NCBI GenBank assembly: GCA_012971835.1
Contig: JAAZFR010000005.1
Location: 1 to 7,742 of the forward strand
Source: Erysipelotrichia bacterium
GTDB taxonomy: Bacteria; Bacillota_I; Bacilli_A; RFN20; CAG-826
Direction: 5' to 3'
DNA length: 7,742 nucleotides
Part shown: positions 1-6,413 of the stretch, one piece after another
How the letters are laid out: the number at the start of each line of letters is the position of its first letter
Position numbering within the stretch: position 1 is the stretch's first letter
Notes under the pieces: model-generated
The model's database searches: none
What the model was told of the DNA's origin: nothing
The model's input: the letters and a program-made list of their open reading frames with translations, nothing else
Program-made: the position numbers and the translations under genes

Positions 1-160
1 CTTTAAGAGCTGATTCCTCTGGTCCGGATGATGGGTCGGATTCAGATGGTGTCCCGCTATCACTTGGTGCGTCGCCCGAACTAGAAGTGTCGACCGGATC
101 ACAGGCCGCAAGAGCTAAAACAGCAAGTAACGTGACTGGTAGTAAATGTCTTAATTTCAT
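1..160 (-). CDS. Secreted lipoprotein, N-terminal fragment (runs off left edge)
   Basis: The reverse strand opens with ATG at 160-158 and stays open to the window edge, giving 53 residues. Seen directly: basic start MKLR, a hydrophobic stretch (about residues 6-18), and a lipobox LAAC with Cys20 as the expected lipidated residue. This is a type II signal peptide, so the mature protein should be anchored on the outer face of the membrane. After Cys20 comes a low-complexity linker of Ser, Asp, Pro, Gly and Glu, the kind of flexible tether common in Gram-positive solute-binding and other surface lipoproteins. A strong Shine-Dalgarno AAAGGAG (175-169) sits 8 nt before the ATG. The folded domain lies outside the window, so function is unknown. 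A transporter binding protein is one possibility, weakly favoured by the cre-like site upstream. The lipoprotein call is firm; any substrate would be a guess. Confidence 0.88.
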   Translation of the reverse strand, partial: MKLRHLLPVTLLAVLALAACDPVDTSSSGDAPSDSGTPSESDPSSGPEESALK

Positions 161-195
161 TACAAATTCTCCTTTCATTGTAAATTAAAATTGCT

Positions 196-227
196 ATTAT
201 AGTAGATTTCATCGCAAAAGTTGTCAA
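196..227 (-). promoter_or_regulatory. Sigma-A-type promoter for the lipoprotein gene
   Basis: Read on the minus strand, a perfect -35 TTGACA (227-222) is followed after 17 nt by TACTAT (204-199), which matches the -10 consensus at 4 of 6 positions. A perfect TATAAT (201-196) overlaps it, but its spacer would be 20 nt, so which hexamer is used is uncertain. Transcription would start near 190-192, giving a leader of about 30 nt before the ATG at 160. It shows that the lipoprotein need not depend on readthrough from ackA. Confidence 0.7.
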
Positions 228-260
228 CAATAAATTGATTTCTTAGGCTGTCATATGTCA

Positions 261-274
261 TGAAAGCGTTTTTA
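261..274 (-). promoter_or_regulatory. Cre-like catabolite response site (candidate CcpA operator)
   Basis: On the plus strand the site reads TGAAAGCGTTTTTA, matching the Bacillus cre consensus TGWAANCGNTNWCA at every defined position except one (T where C is expected). It lies between ackA and the lipoprotein gene, roughly 75 bp upstream of the predicted lipoprotein start site, a position where CcpA may act as an activator or as a distal repressor. CcpA is not encoded in the window, so this is a motif match only. Confidence 0.4.
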
Positions 275-283
275 TAAAATGGG

Positions 284-298
284 TATTACATAGTAATA
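284..298. repeat. 15-bp palindrome between ackA and the lipoprotein gene
   Basis: Arms TATTAC (284-289) and GTAATA (293-298) are perfect inverted repeats around a 3-nt centre. The stem is AT-rich and no T-run follows in the ackA direction, so it is a poor terminator. It could be a protein-binding site for the lipoprotein promoter region. I see no clear ackA terminator anywhere in 161-309. Confidence 0.4.
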
Positions 299-309
299 AA
301 ATGAAAAAA

Positions 310-1503
310 CTATGAATTAATTAATTGATAAGTATCGCGGGCAATCATCACTTCTTCATCCGTAGGGATGAGGGCAACTTTTACTTTGCTATCGGGTGTT
401 GAGAGTAAAATATTAACACCTCTTGAAGTTTCATTAATTTTTTCATCGATTTTCACGCCGAGCGCCGAACTAATTTCTTTTATGATTTGTGAACGGAAGT
501 AGGCTGAGTTTTCGCCGATGCCAGCTGAAAAAATAATTAAATCGACACCACCGAGACGAACAAAGTACTGACCAATGTAGTCAGCAATGCGCCGATTAAA
601 GAGACAATTGGCTAAAATCGCCCGTTTGTCACCTCTTTCCATCGCATTTAAAACATCACGCGAATCGTTGGATATTCCCGACACACCGAGAAGACCTGAT
701 TTTCTATTTAAAATCTCGTATACTTCCTCGATATTTTTATTAAGTTTTTTGCATAAGTAATACACGACCGAAGGATCAATATCACCAGTGCGTGTTCCCA
801 TCATAATTCCACCAAGCGGAGTCAGGCCCATTGAAGTAGCTACGCATTTGCCGTCTTTTATTGCCGAAATAGAGGCGCCAGAACCAATGTGGCAAGTTAT
901 AATTCTTGGATGTTCAATGTCGGGTAAAAACTTGCGACCTTCTTGGTCCAAATACTGGTGAGAAGTACCATGAGCACCATAGCGGCGAATATCAAATTTT
1001 TGTGTTAAATCGTAGGGAATTGGAAAAATAGAATCAACTTCATCCATGCTGCGATGAAAAGCGGTATCAAATGTAGCAACATTTGGAATATCAGGTAGCA
1101 CTTTTTTAAAGGCGCGAACACCGATAAGATGGGGGCCATTATGCAAGGGGGCTAATTCGATTAAGGATTCAACTTTATCAATCGTGTCATCATCAAAAAA
1201 GACGCTTTTTGAGAAGTATTTGCCACCTTGGACAACGCGGTGACCGACGGCCTTTATATCATTAAGACTTTTAATAACTTTGTGAGCGATTAGGGCTTCG
1301 AGGAGCAATTCAACAGCGATGGTGTGATCGTGAATTGGCAGAATGTTTCGGATTGAAACGCCATTAAACTTAAGACGAAAAATCGCGTCTTCATGACCGA
1401 TTCTCTCAGCAATACCAGAACAGATAACTTCCTCCTCGGGCATTTCGTACAATTTGTACTTAAGACTTGAACTACCGGCGTTTACAACTAATATTTTTTC
1501 CAT
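310..1503 (-). CDS. ackA: Acetate kinase
   Basis: Cytoplasmic enzyme that transfers phosphate between acetyl phosphate and ADP to give acetate and ATP, the energy-yielding last step of acetate fermentation. At 397 residues it has the usual family length (about 400). Conserved blocks are all present: NAGSSSLK near the N-terminus with Asn8; HRVVQGG with Arg89; ATFDTAFH with Asp146; RRYGAHGTSHQYL with His178; GTRTGDIDP with Arg238; FSAGIGEN (325-332); and DEE near the C-terminus with Glu383/384. By alignment from memory these correspond to the catalytic Asn, Arg, Asp, His, Arg and metal-site Glu of the Methanosarcina enzyme. The ATG is supported by AAGAGG (1517-1512) 8 nt upstream and a promoter just beyond. 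Phosphotransacetylase (pta) is not adjacent. Butyrate or propionate kinase is less likely given length and motif wording. Confidence 0.97.
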   Translation of the reverse strand: MEKILVVNAGSSSLKYKLYEMPEEEVICSGIAERIGHEDAIFRLKFNGVSIRNILPIHDHTIAVELLLEALIAHKVIKSLNDIKAVGHRVVQGGKYFSKSVFFDDDTIDKVESLIELAPLHNGPHLIGVRAFKKVLPDIPNVATFDTAFHRSMDEVDSIFPIPYDLTQKFDIRRYGAHGTSHQYLDQEGRKFLPDIEHPRIITCHIGSGASISAIKDGKCVATSMGLTPLGGIMMGTRTGDIDPSVVYYLCKKLNKNIEEVYEILNRKSGLLGVSGISNDSRDVLNAMERGDKRAILANCLFNRRIADYIGQYFVRLGGVDLIIFSAGIGENSAYFRSQIIKEISSALGVKIDEKINETSRGVNILLSTPDSKVKVALIPTDEEVMIARDTYQLINS

Positions 1504-1530
1504 GACTTAAACCTCTTGTTTATCATCGCA

Positions 1531-1559
1531 ATTATAATCATACGTCATTATTAATTCAA
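1531..1559 (-). promoter_or_regulatory. Sigma-A-type promoter for ackA
   Basis: On the minus strand, -35 TTGAAT (1559-1554), 17-nt spacer, then a perfect -10 TATAAT (1536-1531). The predicted start near 1524 gives a leader of only about 20 nt that carries the Shine-Dalgarno AAGAGG. It points away from the glgB promoter, and the two -35 boxes are about 20 bp apart. Confidence 0.75.
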
Positions 1560-1567
1560 ATGCATTT
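1558..1567. promoter_or_regulatory. 10-bp palindrome at the ackA -35 box
   Basis: AAATGCATTT is an exact 10-bp palindrome that overlaps the upstream edge of the ackA -35 box and sits between the two divergent promoters. A looser inverted repeat (CAAA at 1571-1574, TTTG at 1580-1583) lies next to it and touches the glgB -35. The position suits an operator that could affect both directions, but short AT-rich palindromes also arise by chance. Confidence 0.3.
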
Positions 1568-1580
1568 TACCAAAACATAT

Positions 1581-1609
1581 TTGTTAATCATTACGCGCGC
1601 CATTATAAT
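1581..1609 (+). promoter_or_regulatory. Sigma-A-type promoter for the glgB-glgP operon
   Basis: TTGTTA (1581-1586), 17-nt spacer, then a perfect TATAAT (1604-1609). Transcription would begin near 1616, giving a leader of about 17 nt. The spacer contains a GC-rich alternating run GCGCGC (1594-1599), unusual against the AT-rich surroundings. No other comparably good promoter was noticed ahead of glgP, the dUTPase or the peptidase, so this one probably serves all four genes. Confidence 0.78.
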
Positions 1610-1620
1610 TGTTTTTGAAA

Positions 1621-1626
1621 GAAGGA
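1621..1626 (+). promoter_or_regulatory. Ribosome binding site that fixes the glgB start
   Basis: GAAGGA lies 6 nt before the ATG at 1633. An in-frame TTG at 1609 would give eight more residues, but it overlaps the last base of the -10 box and lies upstream of the predicted transcript start, so it cannot be the initiator. Confidence 0.85.
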
Positions 1627-1632
1627 AATGCG

Positions 1633-3483
1633 ATGGCTTTTGGATTACTTCACGACTTCTTAGTTGGTAATACTACGCGAGCTTACGAATACTTCGGAGC
1701 TCATTTTACTGTTTTGAAAATTGATGGAGAAGAAATTAAGGGTGTTATCTTCCGATTATATGCGCCTCTAGCCGATGATGTCAGCGTGATTGGTTCCTTT
1801 AATAATTGGGATATTACTACCCATAAGATGACCAAAGTGGATACTTCCGGAGTATGGGAAATATTCGTGCCAAGATTAAACGAGTACGAATCCTATAAAT
1901 TTCATTTTCGAAATGCCAAGGGGCAATATGTTGACAAAGCTGATCCCTTTGCTTTCTATAGCGAGTATCGTCCTGCGACTTGCTCGCGCCTTTTTGACAT
2001 TGAAAATTTCATATGGCATGACTCTTCATTTATGAAGAATCGTACACGCTCTTTTGATGAGGCGATGTCCATTTACGAAATTCATCTTGGCTCATGGAAA
2101 GGAAAAGTTGATCAACGTAATTTGAGCTATGAAGAAATCGCTGATTATTTAATACCCTACATTAAAGAGCTCGGTTACACCCATGTCGAAATTATGCCGA
2201 TTACACAATATCCCTTTGATGGCTCATGGGGCTATCAAGCGACTGGCTTTTATTCAGTTGATTCGCGTTATGGTAATCCCAAGCAATTAATGGCTTTTAT
2301 TGATCGAATGCATCAAGCTGGTATTGGCGTTATTCTCGATTTCACCCCAGTTCATTTCGCTAAAGATGAATTCGCTTTAGCTGATTATGATGGGTCATTT
2401 TTATATGAATACGCCGGCAAAAAAAGACGTTTTTCGCAATGGGGAAGCATGCTTTTTGATTTAGGCAAAGATCCCGTTCGTTCCTTTTTAATCTCTGCGA
2501 TGAATTATTTCGCGACTTATTTTCATTTTGATGGTCTTCGTATCGATGCCGTCAGCAACATTATTTATTGGCACGGTAATAAAGACCAAGGCGAAAATAG
2601 CGGCGGAATCGAATTTTTAAAACGGATGAATACCCTTCTTCATGGCGAGCATTCCAGTTTGATGACCATTGCCGAGGATAGTAGCGACTATCAAGGCGTA
2701 ACTAAGCCAGTCGATTATGGCGGACTTGGTTTTGATTATAAATGGGACTTGGGTTGGATGAACGATACGTTAAAATATTATGCCAAAGATCCAATATACA
2801 AAAAATATGACCATCATAAATTAACCTTTTCAATGGCTTATTTTTTTAGTGAAAATTTCCTTTTGCCTCTTTCTCACGACGAAGTCGTCCATGGCAAAGG
2901 CACAATCATTAATAAACTATGGGGCGATTATGAACAAAAATTCGCCCTTCTTCGCAATCTTTATACATATCAATATGCTCATCCTGGCAAAAAACTTAAT
3001 TTTATGGGTAATGAATTGGCGTCATTTGACGAATGGAATGAGAGCAAATCTTTGCCTTGGAACTTAAAAGCCTTTCCCAAACATGATTCAATCACGCGAC
3101 TCATTCGCGATTTAAATCTTATTTATAAATACGAAAAAGCCCTAAAAGTTCAAGAATATAATCCCAGTTCATTTCGCTGGTTGATGGCTGATAACGCCGA
3201 CCAGTCAATCTATGCCTTCGAGAGGTTTAATGAAGACTCCCACCTCGTTTTCGTCTTTAATATGACACCCAACTTCTATGAAGAGTACGAACTTGGAATT
3301 ACCGAAGAAGGTATATACGATGAAATACTTAATAGCGATAAGGATGTATATAGCGGTCAAAACCAGTATAATGGATTGCCGGTAGCATCAACACCTATTG
3401 GTCCACTAGCTTACCCCCACAAAATCAAAATCAAAATCGCTTCATTTGGCGCAATGATTTTTAAACTTCGCAAAGCGAAATAA
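1633..3483 (+). CDS. glgB: 1,4-alpha-glucan (glycogen) branching enzyme, GH13
   Basis: Cytoplasmic enzyme that cuts an alpha-1,4 chain and rejoins it as an alpha-1,6 branch in glycogen. With the ATG at 1633 the protein has 616 residues, slightly short of many GlgB proteins, with a single N-terminal CBM48 (about 35-110; GSFNNWD motif), a GH13 barrel (about 145-480) and a C-terminal beta domain (about 510-616). Visible motifs: EIHLGSWK (149-156); region I DFTPVHF (236-242); region II DGLRIDAV with nucleophile Asp305; region III AEDS with acid/base Glu348; region IV LSHDEVVHGK with His415 and Asp416; MGNEL and EWN (458-469). All three catalytic carboxylates are kept. Region I reads DFTPVHF rather than the commoner DWVPxHF, which I recall from a Firmicutes subgroup. 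It is first in the operon, 15 bp before glgP. A glycosyltrehalose trehalohydrolase is excluded by the branching-enzyme motifs. Confidence 0.96.
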   Translation: MAFGLLHDFLVGNTTRAYEYFGAHFTVLKIDGEEIKGVIFRLYAPLADDVSVIGSFNNWDITTHKMTKVDTSGVWEIFVPRLNEYESYKFHFRNAKGQYVDKADPFAFYSEYRPATCSRLFDIENFIWHDSSFMKNRTRSFDEAMSIYEIHLGSWKGKVDQRNLSYEEIADYLIPYIKELGYTHVEIMPITQYPFDGSWGYQATGFYSVDSRYGNPKQLMAFIDRMHQAGIGVILDFTPVHFAKDEFALADYDGSFLYEYAGKKRRFSQWGSMLFDLGKDPVRSFLISAMNYFATYFHFDGLRIDAVSNIIYWHGNKDQGENSGGIEFLKRMNTLLHGEHSSLMTIAEDSSDYQGVTKPVDYGGLGFDYKWDLGWMNDTLKYYAKDPIYKKYDHHKLTFSMAYFFSENFLLPLSHDEVVHGKGTIINKLWGDYEQKFALLRNLYTYQYAHPGKKLNFMGNELASFDEWNESKSLPWNLKAFPKHDSITRLIRDLNLIYKYEKALKVQEYNPSSFRWLMADNADQSIYAFERFNEDSHLVFVFNMTPNFYEEYELGITEEGIYDEILNSDKDVYSGQNQYNGLPVASTPIGPLAYPHKIKIKIASFGAMIFKLRKAK

Positions 3484-3488
3484 AAATG

Positions 3489-3494
3489 AAGGAG
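3489..3494 (+). promoter_or_regulatory. Ribosome binding site of glgP with short spacer
   Basis: AAGGAG lies in the 15-bp gap after the glgB stop, only 4 nt from the ATG at 3499. That is shorter than the usual 6-9 nt and could moderate initiation. No better in-frame start is nearby. Confidence 0.7.
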
Positions 3495-3498
3495 TTAT

Positions 3499-5907
3499 AT
3501 GTTTAAGAATAAAACTGAGTTTAAAGAGGAGTTTGCTAAGCGACTCTCAGAAAAATACGGGAAAAATGTCAAGGATTCGCACATTAGCGAACGCTACGAC
3601 ATTTTAGGTGAATTAGTTCGCGATTACGCAGGCAATCACTGGCGCAAAACGCGCGAATACATTTTAAAAAATAAAGAAAAGCAATTGATCTACTTTTCGA
3701 TGGAATTTTTAATTGGGCGCCTAATGCATAGCAATATGATGAATCTTGGTATTTATGAAATTGCCGAGCAAGGTCTTAAAGAACTCGGCATCGATATTCG
3801 CGAACTTGAGGCTCAAGAAAATGATGCTGGTCTTGGCAATGGTGGGCTCGGGCGATTGGCGGCCTGTTTTATGGATTCTTTAGCCTCACTTAACTATGCC
3901 GGACATGGCAACTGCATTCGCTATGAGTATGGCTTTTTTCGTCAAGCCATCCGCAATAGCAAACAAATCGAGATGCCCGATCATTGGTTATCCAATGGTT
4001 ACGTTTTTGAAGTTCGCAAACCTAAACATGCCGTTGAAGTGAAGTTTTATGGCAACGCCGAGACATACTTAAAGAAAAACGGCCAATTTGGAATTCGCAC
4101 CGCGAATGCCGTCTCAGTAAAGGCTATGCCTTATGACGTTTCAATCGTTGGTTACCACAATAACGTCGCCAATACCTTGAGGCTTTGGTCAGCAGAACCA
4201 AGTTTAGAAAACCTTCCGAAAAGTCAGGATTTTGAAGAATATCTTATTACTTTGAAAGAACTATGCCACGGGTTATATCCCGATGATTCAACCGAGCAAG
4301 GTCGAATCTTGAGATTAAGGCAACAATACTTTTTAGTTAGTGCTGGACTTCAAAGCGCGATGCGTGGTCACGCTCGGAGGTTTGGAAATCTTACTAATTT
4401 TGCTGATTATCATGTTTTTCAGTTAAACGATACACATCCAATTTTAGCGATTCCTGAGATGATGCGTTTGCTCATCGATGAATATGAATATGAATGGGAT
4501 GAGGCCTGGGCTCAAGTTAAAAAATGTTTCGCCTATACAAATCACACCATCATGGCCGAAGCCCTTGAAAAGTGGCCAATTCAATATGTTCAGCGGCTCT
4601 TACCGCGTTGCTTTATGATTATTGAAGAAATAAATCGCCGTTTTAATATTGAGATGAGCGAAAAAGATATCGATTTAGGCAAGCGCTACGCGATGCAAAT
4701 CATTAAAGACGGACAAATACACATGACAAACTTGGCTATCTACGCTTCTTATTCGGTCAATGGTGTTGCCAAGATTCACACTGAGATTCTCAAGCGCGAT
4801 ACATTCCGCGATTTCTATCAACTTTATCCTAATAAATTTAATAGTAAAACTAATGGCGTAACCCATCGTCGTTGGTTAATGTACGCCAATCCGGAGTTGG
4901 CTGAGCTAATTACGAGTAAAATCGGTGCCGACTGGATTAAAGACATGAGTCTAATCAAAGCTTTTGAACTATACAAAGAAGATCGGAAAGTTCAAGAAGC
5001 ACTTTTAAAAATTAAACATAGAAAAAAAGTGGCTTTTGCTGAATATATGAAGAAAAAACAAAATGTCGAACTTGATGTGAATTCAATTTTTGATGTTCAA
5101 ATCAAGCGTTTACATGCTTATAAACGTCAACTAATGAATGTTTTTCATATCATTTACTTATATCAGCGATTGAAGGAGGATTCAAATTTCCACATCCATC
5201 CTCGAACCTTTATTTTTGGCGCTAAGGCGGCACCTAGTTACGAATATGCTAAAAAAATTATCGAACTTATTATCGCTGTTTCTGACATTATTAACCGCGA
5301 TTCGTATGTTAGCAAGTTTATCAAAATTGTCTTTGTCGAAAACTATGGTGTTTCTTCGGCTGAAAAAATAATACCTGCCAGCGATGTCAGCGAACAAATT
5401 TCGACGGCGGGCAAAGAGGCGAGCGGCACGGGAAACATGAAATTTATGATGAACGGAGCCATTACTCTTGGGACACTTGACGGGGCAAATGTTGAAATTG
5501 CCGACTTTGTCGGCTTAGATAATTGCGTTATCTTTGGTCTTAAGGCCGAAGAAGTCGATGGTTACTACCAGCGAGGCGATTATAATCCGTGGGACATTTA
5601 TAATAGCGATGAGCGAATTCGCAAAGTTCTCGATTCATTGTTTGATGGGCCGTGGACTTTTGGAAAAAGCGAGAAGTATCAACTAATTTTTGATGAAGTC
5701 ATGCACCGCGGAGATAACTACTTTTTATTGAAAGATTTTGCTTCTTACGTGGAGGCGCAGGAAAGAATTGAAAAACTCTACCTTGATCAGCATGCTTGGG
5801 CTCGTATGCAAATTGTCAATATCGCTAACTCAGGCTATTTCTCAAGCGATAGAACCATCGAAGAATATGTCAAAGATATTTGGCATTTAAGGAAATTAAA
5901 AATATGA
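3499..5907 (+). CDS. glgP: Glycogen (alpha-1,4-glucan) phosphorylase, GT35
   Basis: PLP-dependent cytoplasmic enzyme that removes terminal glucose from glycogen or maltodextrin with phosphate, releasing glucose-1-phosphate. Its 802 residues match bacterial phosphorylases (about 800), with no extra N-terminal regulatory extension. Motifs in order: FSMEFLIGRL (66-75); GLGNGGLGRLAACF (111-124); IRYEYGFF (140-147); LNDTHP (309-314); TNHTIMAEALEKWP (347-360); KTNGVTHRRWL (450-460); VQIKRLHAYKRQ (533-544), with the phosphate-site Lys536, Arg537 and Lys542; and EASGTGNMKF, where Lys648 should carry the PLP. The Arg that contacts the PLP phosphate in animal enzymes (NYRVS) is Gly617 here; I recall other bacterial enzymes also varying at this place. 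The pairing with glgB favours glycogen phosphorylase over maltodextrin phosphorylase (MalP), though sequence alone does not settle the preferred chain length. The last bases overlap the next gene. Confidence 0.96.
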   Translation: MFKNKTEFKEEFAKRLSEKYGKNVKDSHISERYDILGELVRDYAGNHWRKTREYILKNKEKQLIYFSMEFLIGRLMHSNMMNLGIYEIAEQGLKELGIDIRELEAQENDAGLGNGGLGRLAACFMDSLASLNYAGHGNCIRYEYGFFRQAIRNSKQIEMPDHWLSNGYVFEVRKPKHAVEVKFYGNAETYLKKNGQFGIRTANAVSVKAMPYDVSIVGYHNNVANTLRLWSAEPSLENLPKSQDFEEYLITLKELCHGLYPDDSTEQGRILRLRQQYFLVSAGLQSAMRGHARRFGNLTNFADYHVFQLNDTHPILAIPEMMRLLIDEYEYEWDEAWAQVKKCFAYTNHTIMAEALEKWPIQYVQRLLPRCFMIIEEINRRFNIEMSEKDIDLGKRYAMQIIKDGQIHMTNLAIYASYSVNGVAKIHTEILKRDTFRDFYQLYPNKFNSKTNGVTHRRWLMYANPELAELITSKIGADWIKDMSLIKAFELYKEDRKVQEALLKIKHRKKVAFAEYMKKKQNVELDVNSIFDVQIKRLHAYKRQLMNVFHIIYLYQRLKEDSNFHIHPRTFIFGAKAAPSYEYAKKIIELIIAVSDIINRDSYVSKFIKIVFVENYGVSSAEKIIPASDVSEQISTAGKEASGTGNMKFMMNGAITLGTLDGANVEIADFVGLDNCVIFGLKAEEVDGYYQRGDYNPWDIYNSDERIRKVLDSLFDGPWTFGKSEKYQLIFDEVMHRGDNYFLLKDFASYVEAQERIEKLYLDQHAWARMQIVNIANSGYFSSDRTIEEYVKDIWHLRKLKI

Positions 5908-6401
5908 ACGACGAAATCGAATTAAAAGAGTTATATCAACTACAAGGCGAATTAGATAAGAAAATCGCTGATAATCACCAAACGACATATGCTTCGACAC
6001 AAGATGATCGCCTTATGGCTCTGATTGTCGAAATAGGCGAACTCGCCAATGAAACGAGATGTTTTAAATACTGGTCAAAGAAAGGACCGTCACCTCGCGA
6101 AATATTACTTGATGAATATGCTGATGGAATGCACTTTTTGCTTTCGCTTGGCATTCCTTTAGGAGCAAGCAAAACCTGTTATCAAGTACAAAAAGTTGAT
6201 TGGTCTTTGACAAGGCATTTTCATTCTCTTTATAAAGCGGTGGTCGAACTTGTTGAAAGCTATGATTTAAATCATTATACTTATGCTTATCAATTATTTA
6301 TAAACCTGATTCCCAGCCTTGGTTTTACCGTCGAAGAAGTCGTCGCTGCTTATAAAGCAAAACTTGGCGTTAACTACCATCGTCAGAATACAAATTACTA
6401 G
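5904..6401 (+). CDS. dUTP diphosphatase, type 2 (all-alpha NTP pyrophosphatase, MazG-like)
   Basis: Expected to hydrolyse dUTP to dUMP and pyrophosphate, keeping uracil out of DNA and feeding thymidylate synthesis. The 165-residue protein shows the dUTPase_2 pattern: LQGELDKKI near the N-terminus, metal-site helix EIGELANE (Glu43, Glu46, Glu50), the KYWSKK segment, second helix DEYADGMHFLLSLG (Glu71, Asp74), and a C-terminal AYKAKLGVNYHRQNTNY-type tail. It is unrelated to the trimeric beta-fold Dut enzymes. The start is ATG 5904, which overlaps the glgP stop as ATGA, with AAGGAA (5889-5894) inside the glgP coding end. An in-frame TTG at 5880 would add eight residues but lies upstream of that ribosome site. 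The overlap implies translational coupling to glgP. Related enzymes are common in Firmicutes chromosomes and phages, but no phage genes are near. Substrate specificity (dUTP versus other dNTPs) is inferred from the family. Confidence 0.88.
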   Translation: MNDEIELKELYQLQGELDKKIADNHQTTYASTQDDRLMALIVEIGELANETRCFKYWSKKGPSPREILLDEYADGMHFLLSLGIPLGASKTCYQVQKVDWSLTRHFHSLYKAVVELVESYDLNHYTYAYQLFINLIPSLGFTVEEVVAAYKAKLGVNYHRQNTNY

Positions 6402-6406
6402 GAGGT
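6400..6406 (+). promoter_or_regulatory. Consensus ribosome binding site overlapping the dUTPase stop codon
   Basis: AGGAGGT is a full match to the anti-Shine-Dalgarno and shares two bases with the TAG stop of the dUTPase gene. The spacer to the ATG at 6414 is 7 nt. It is the strongest ribosome site in the operon and suggests the last gene is translated well. Confidence 0.85.
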
Positions 6407-6413
6407 AACTTTT

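Noticed and set aside
1609..1632. Eight-residue N-terminal extension of GlgB from a TTG start
   Set aside because: The TTG overlaps the -10 box and precedes the predicted transcript start; ATG 1633 has a well-placed GAAGGA.
2849..3067. 72-codon open frame within glgB on the same strand
   Set aside because: It overlaps the most conserved GH13 region IV in another frame and its translation shows no recognisable domain.
3419..3438. AAAATC repeated three times near the end of glgB
   Set aside because: It simply encodes the alternating Lys-Ile beta strand of the C-terminal domain and is too short to be a functional repeat.
4675..5397. Two short minus-strand open frames (4675-4866, 5182-5397) antisense to glgP
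   Set aside because: Both are fully antisense to a conserved enzyme with no ribosome site or known motif; they mirror the codon pattern of glgP.
5880..5903. Eight-residue N-terminal extension of the dUTPase from a TTG start
   Set aside because: It lies upstream of the AAGGAA ribosome site; the ATG at 5904 forms a typical ATGA overlap.
5975..6172. 65-codon minus-strand open frame antisense to the dUTPase gene
   Set aside because: It is a shadow of the metal-binding helices on the other strand, with no independent support.
5904..6401. Phage origin of the dUTPase gene
   Set aside because: Similar dUTPases occur in phages, but no phage gene is adjacent, and coupling to glgP indicates a settled chromosomal gene.
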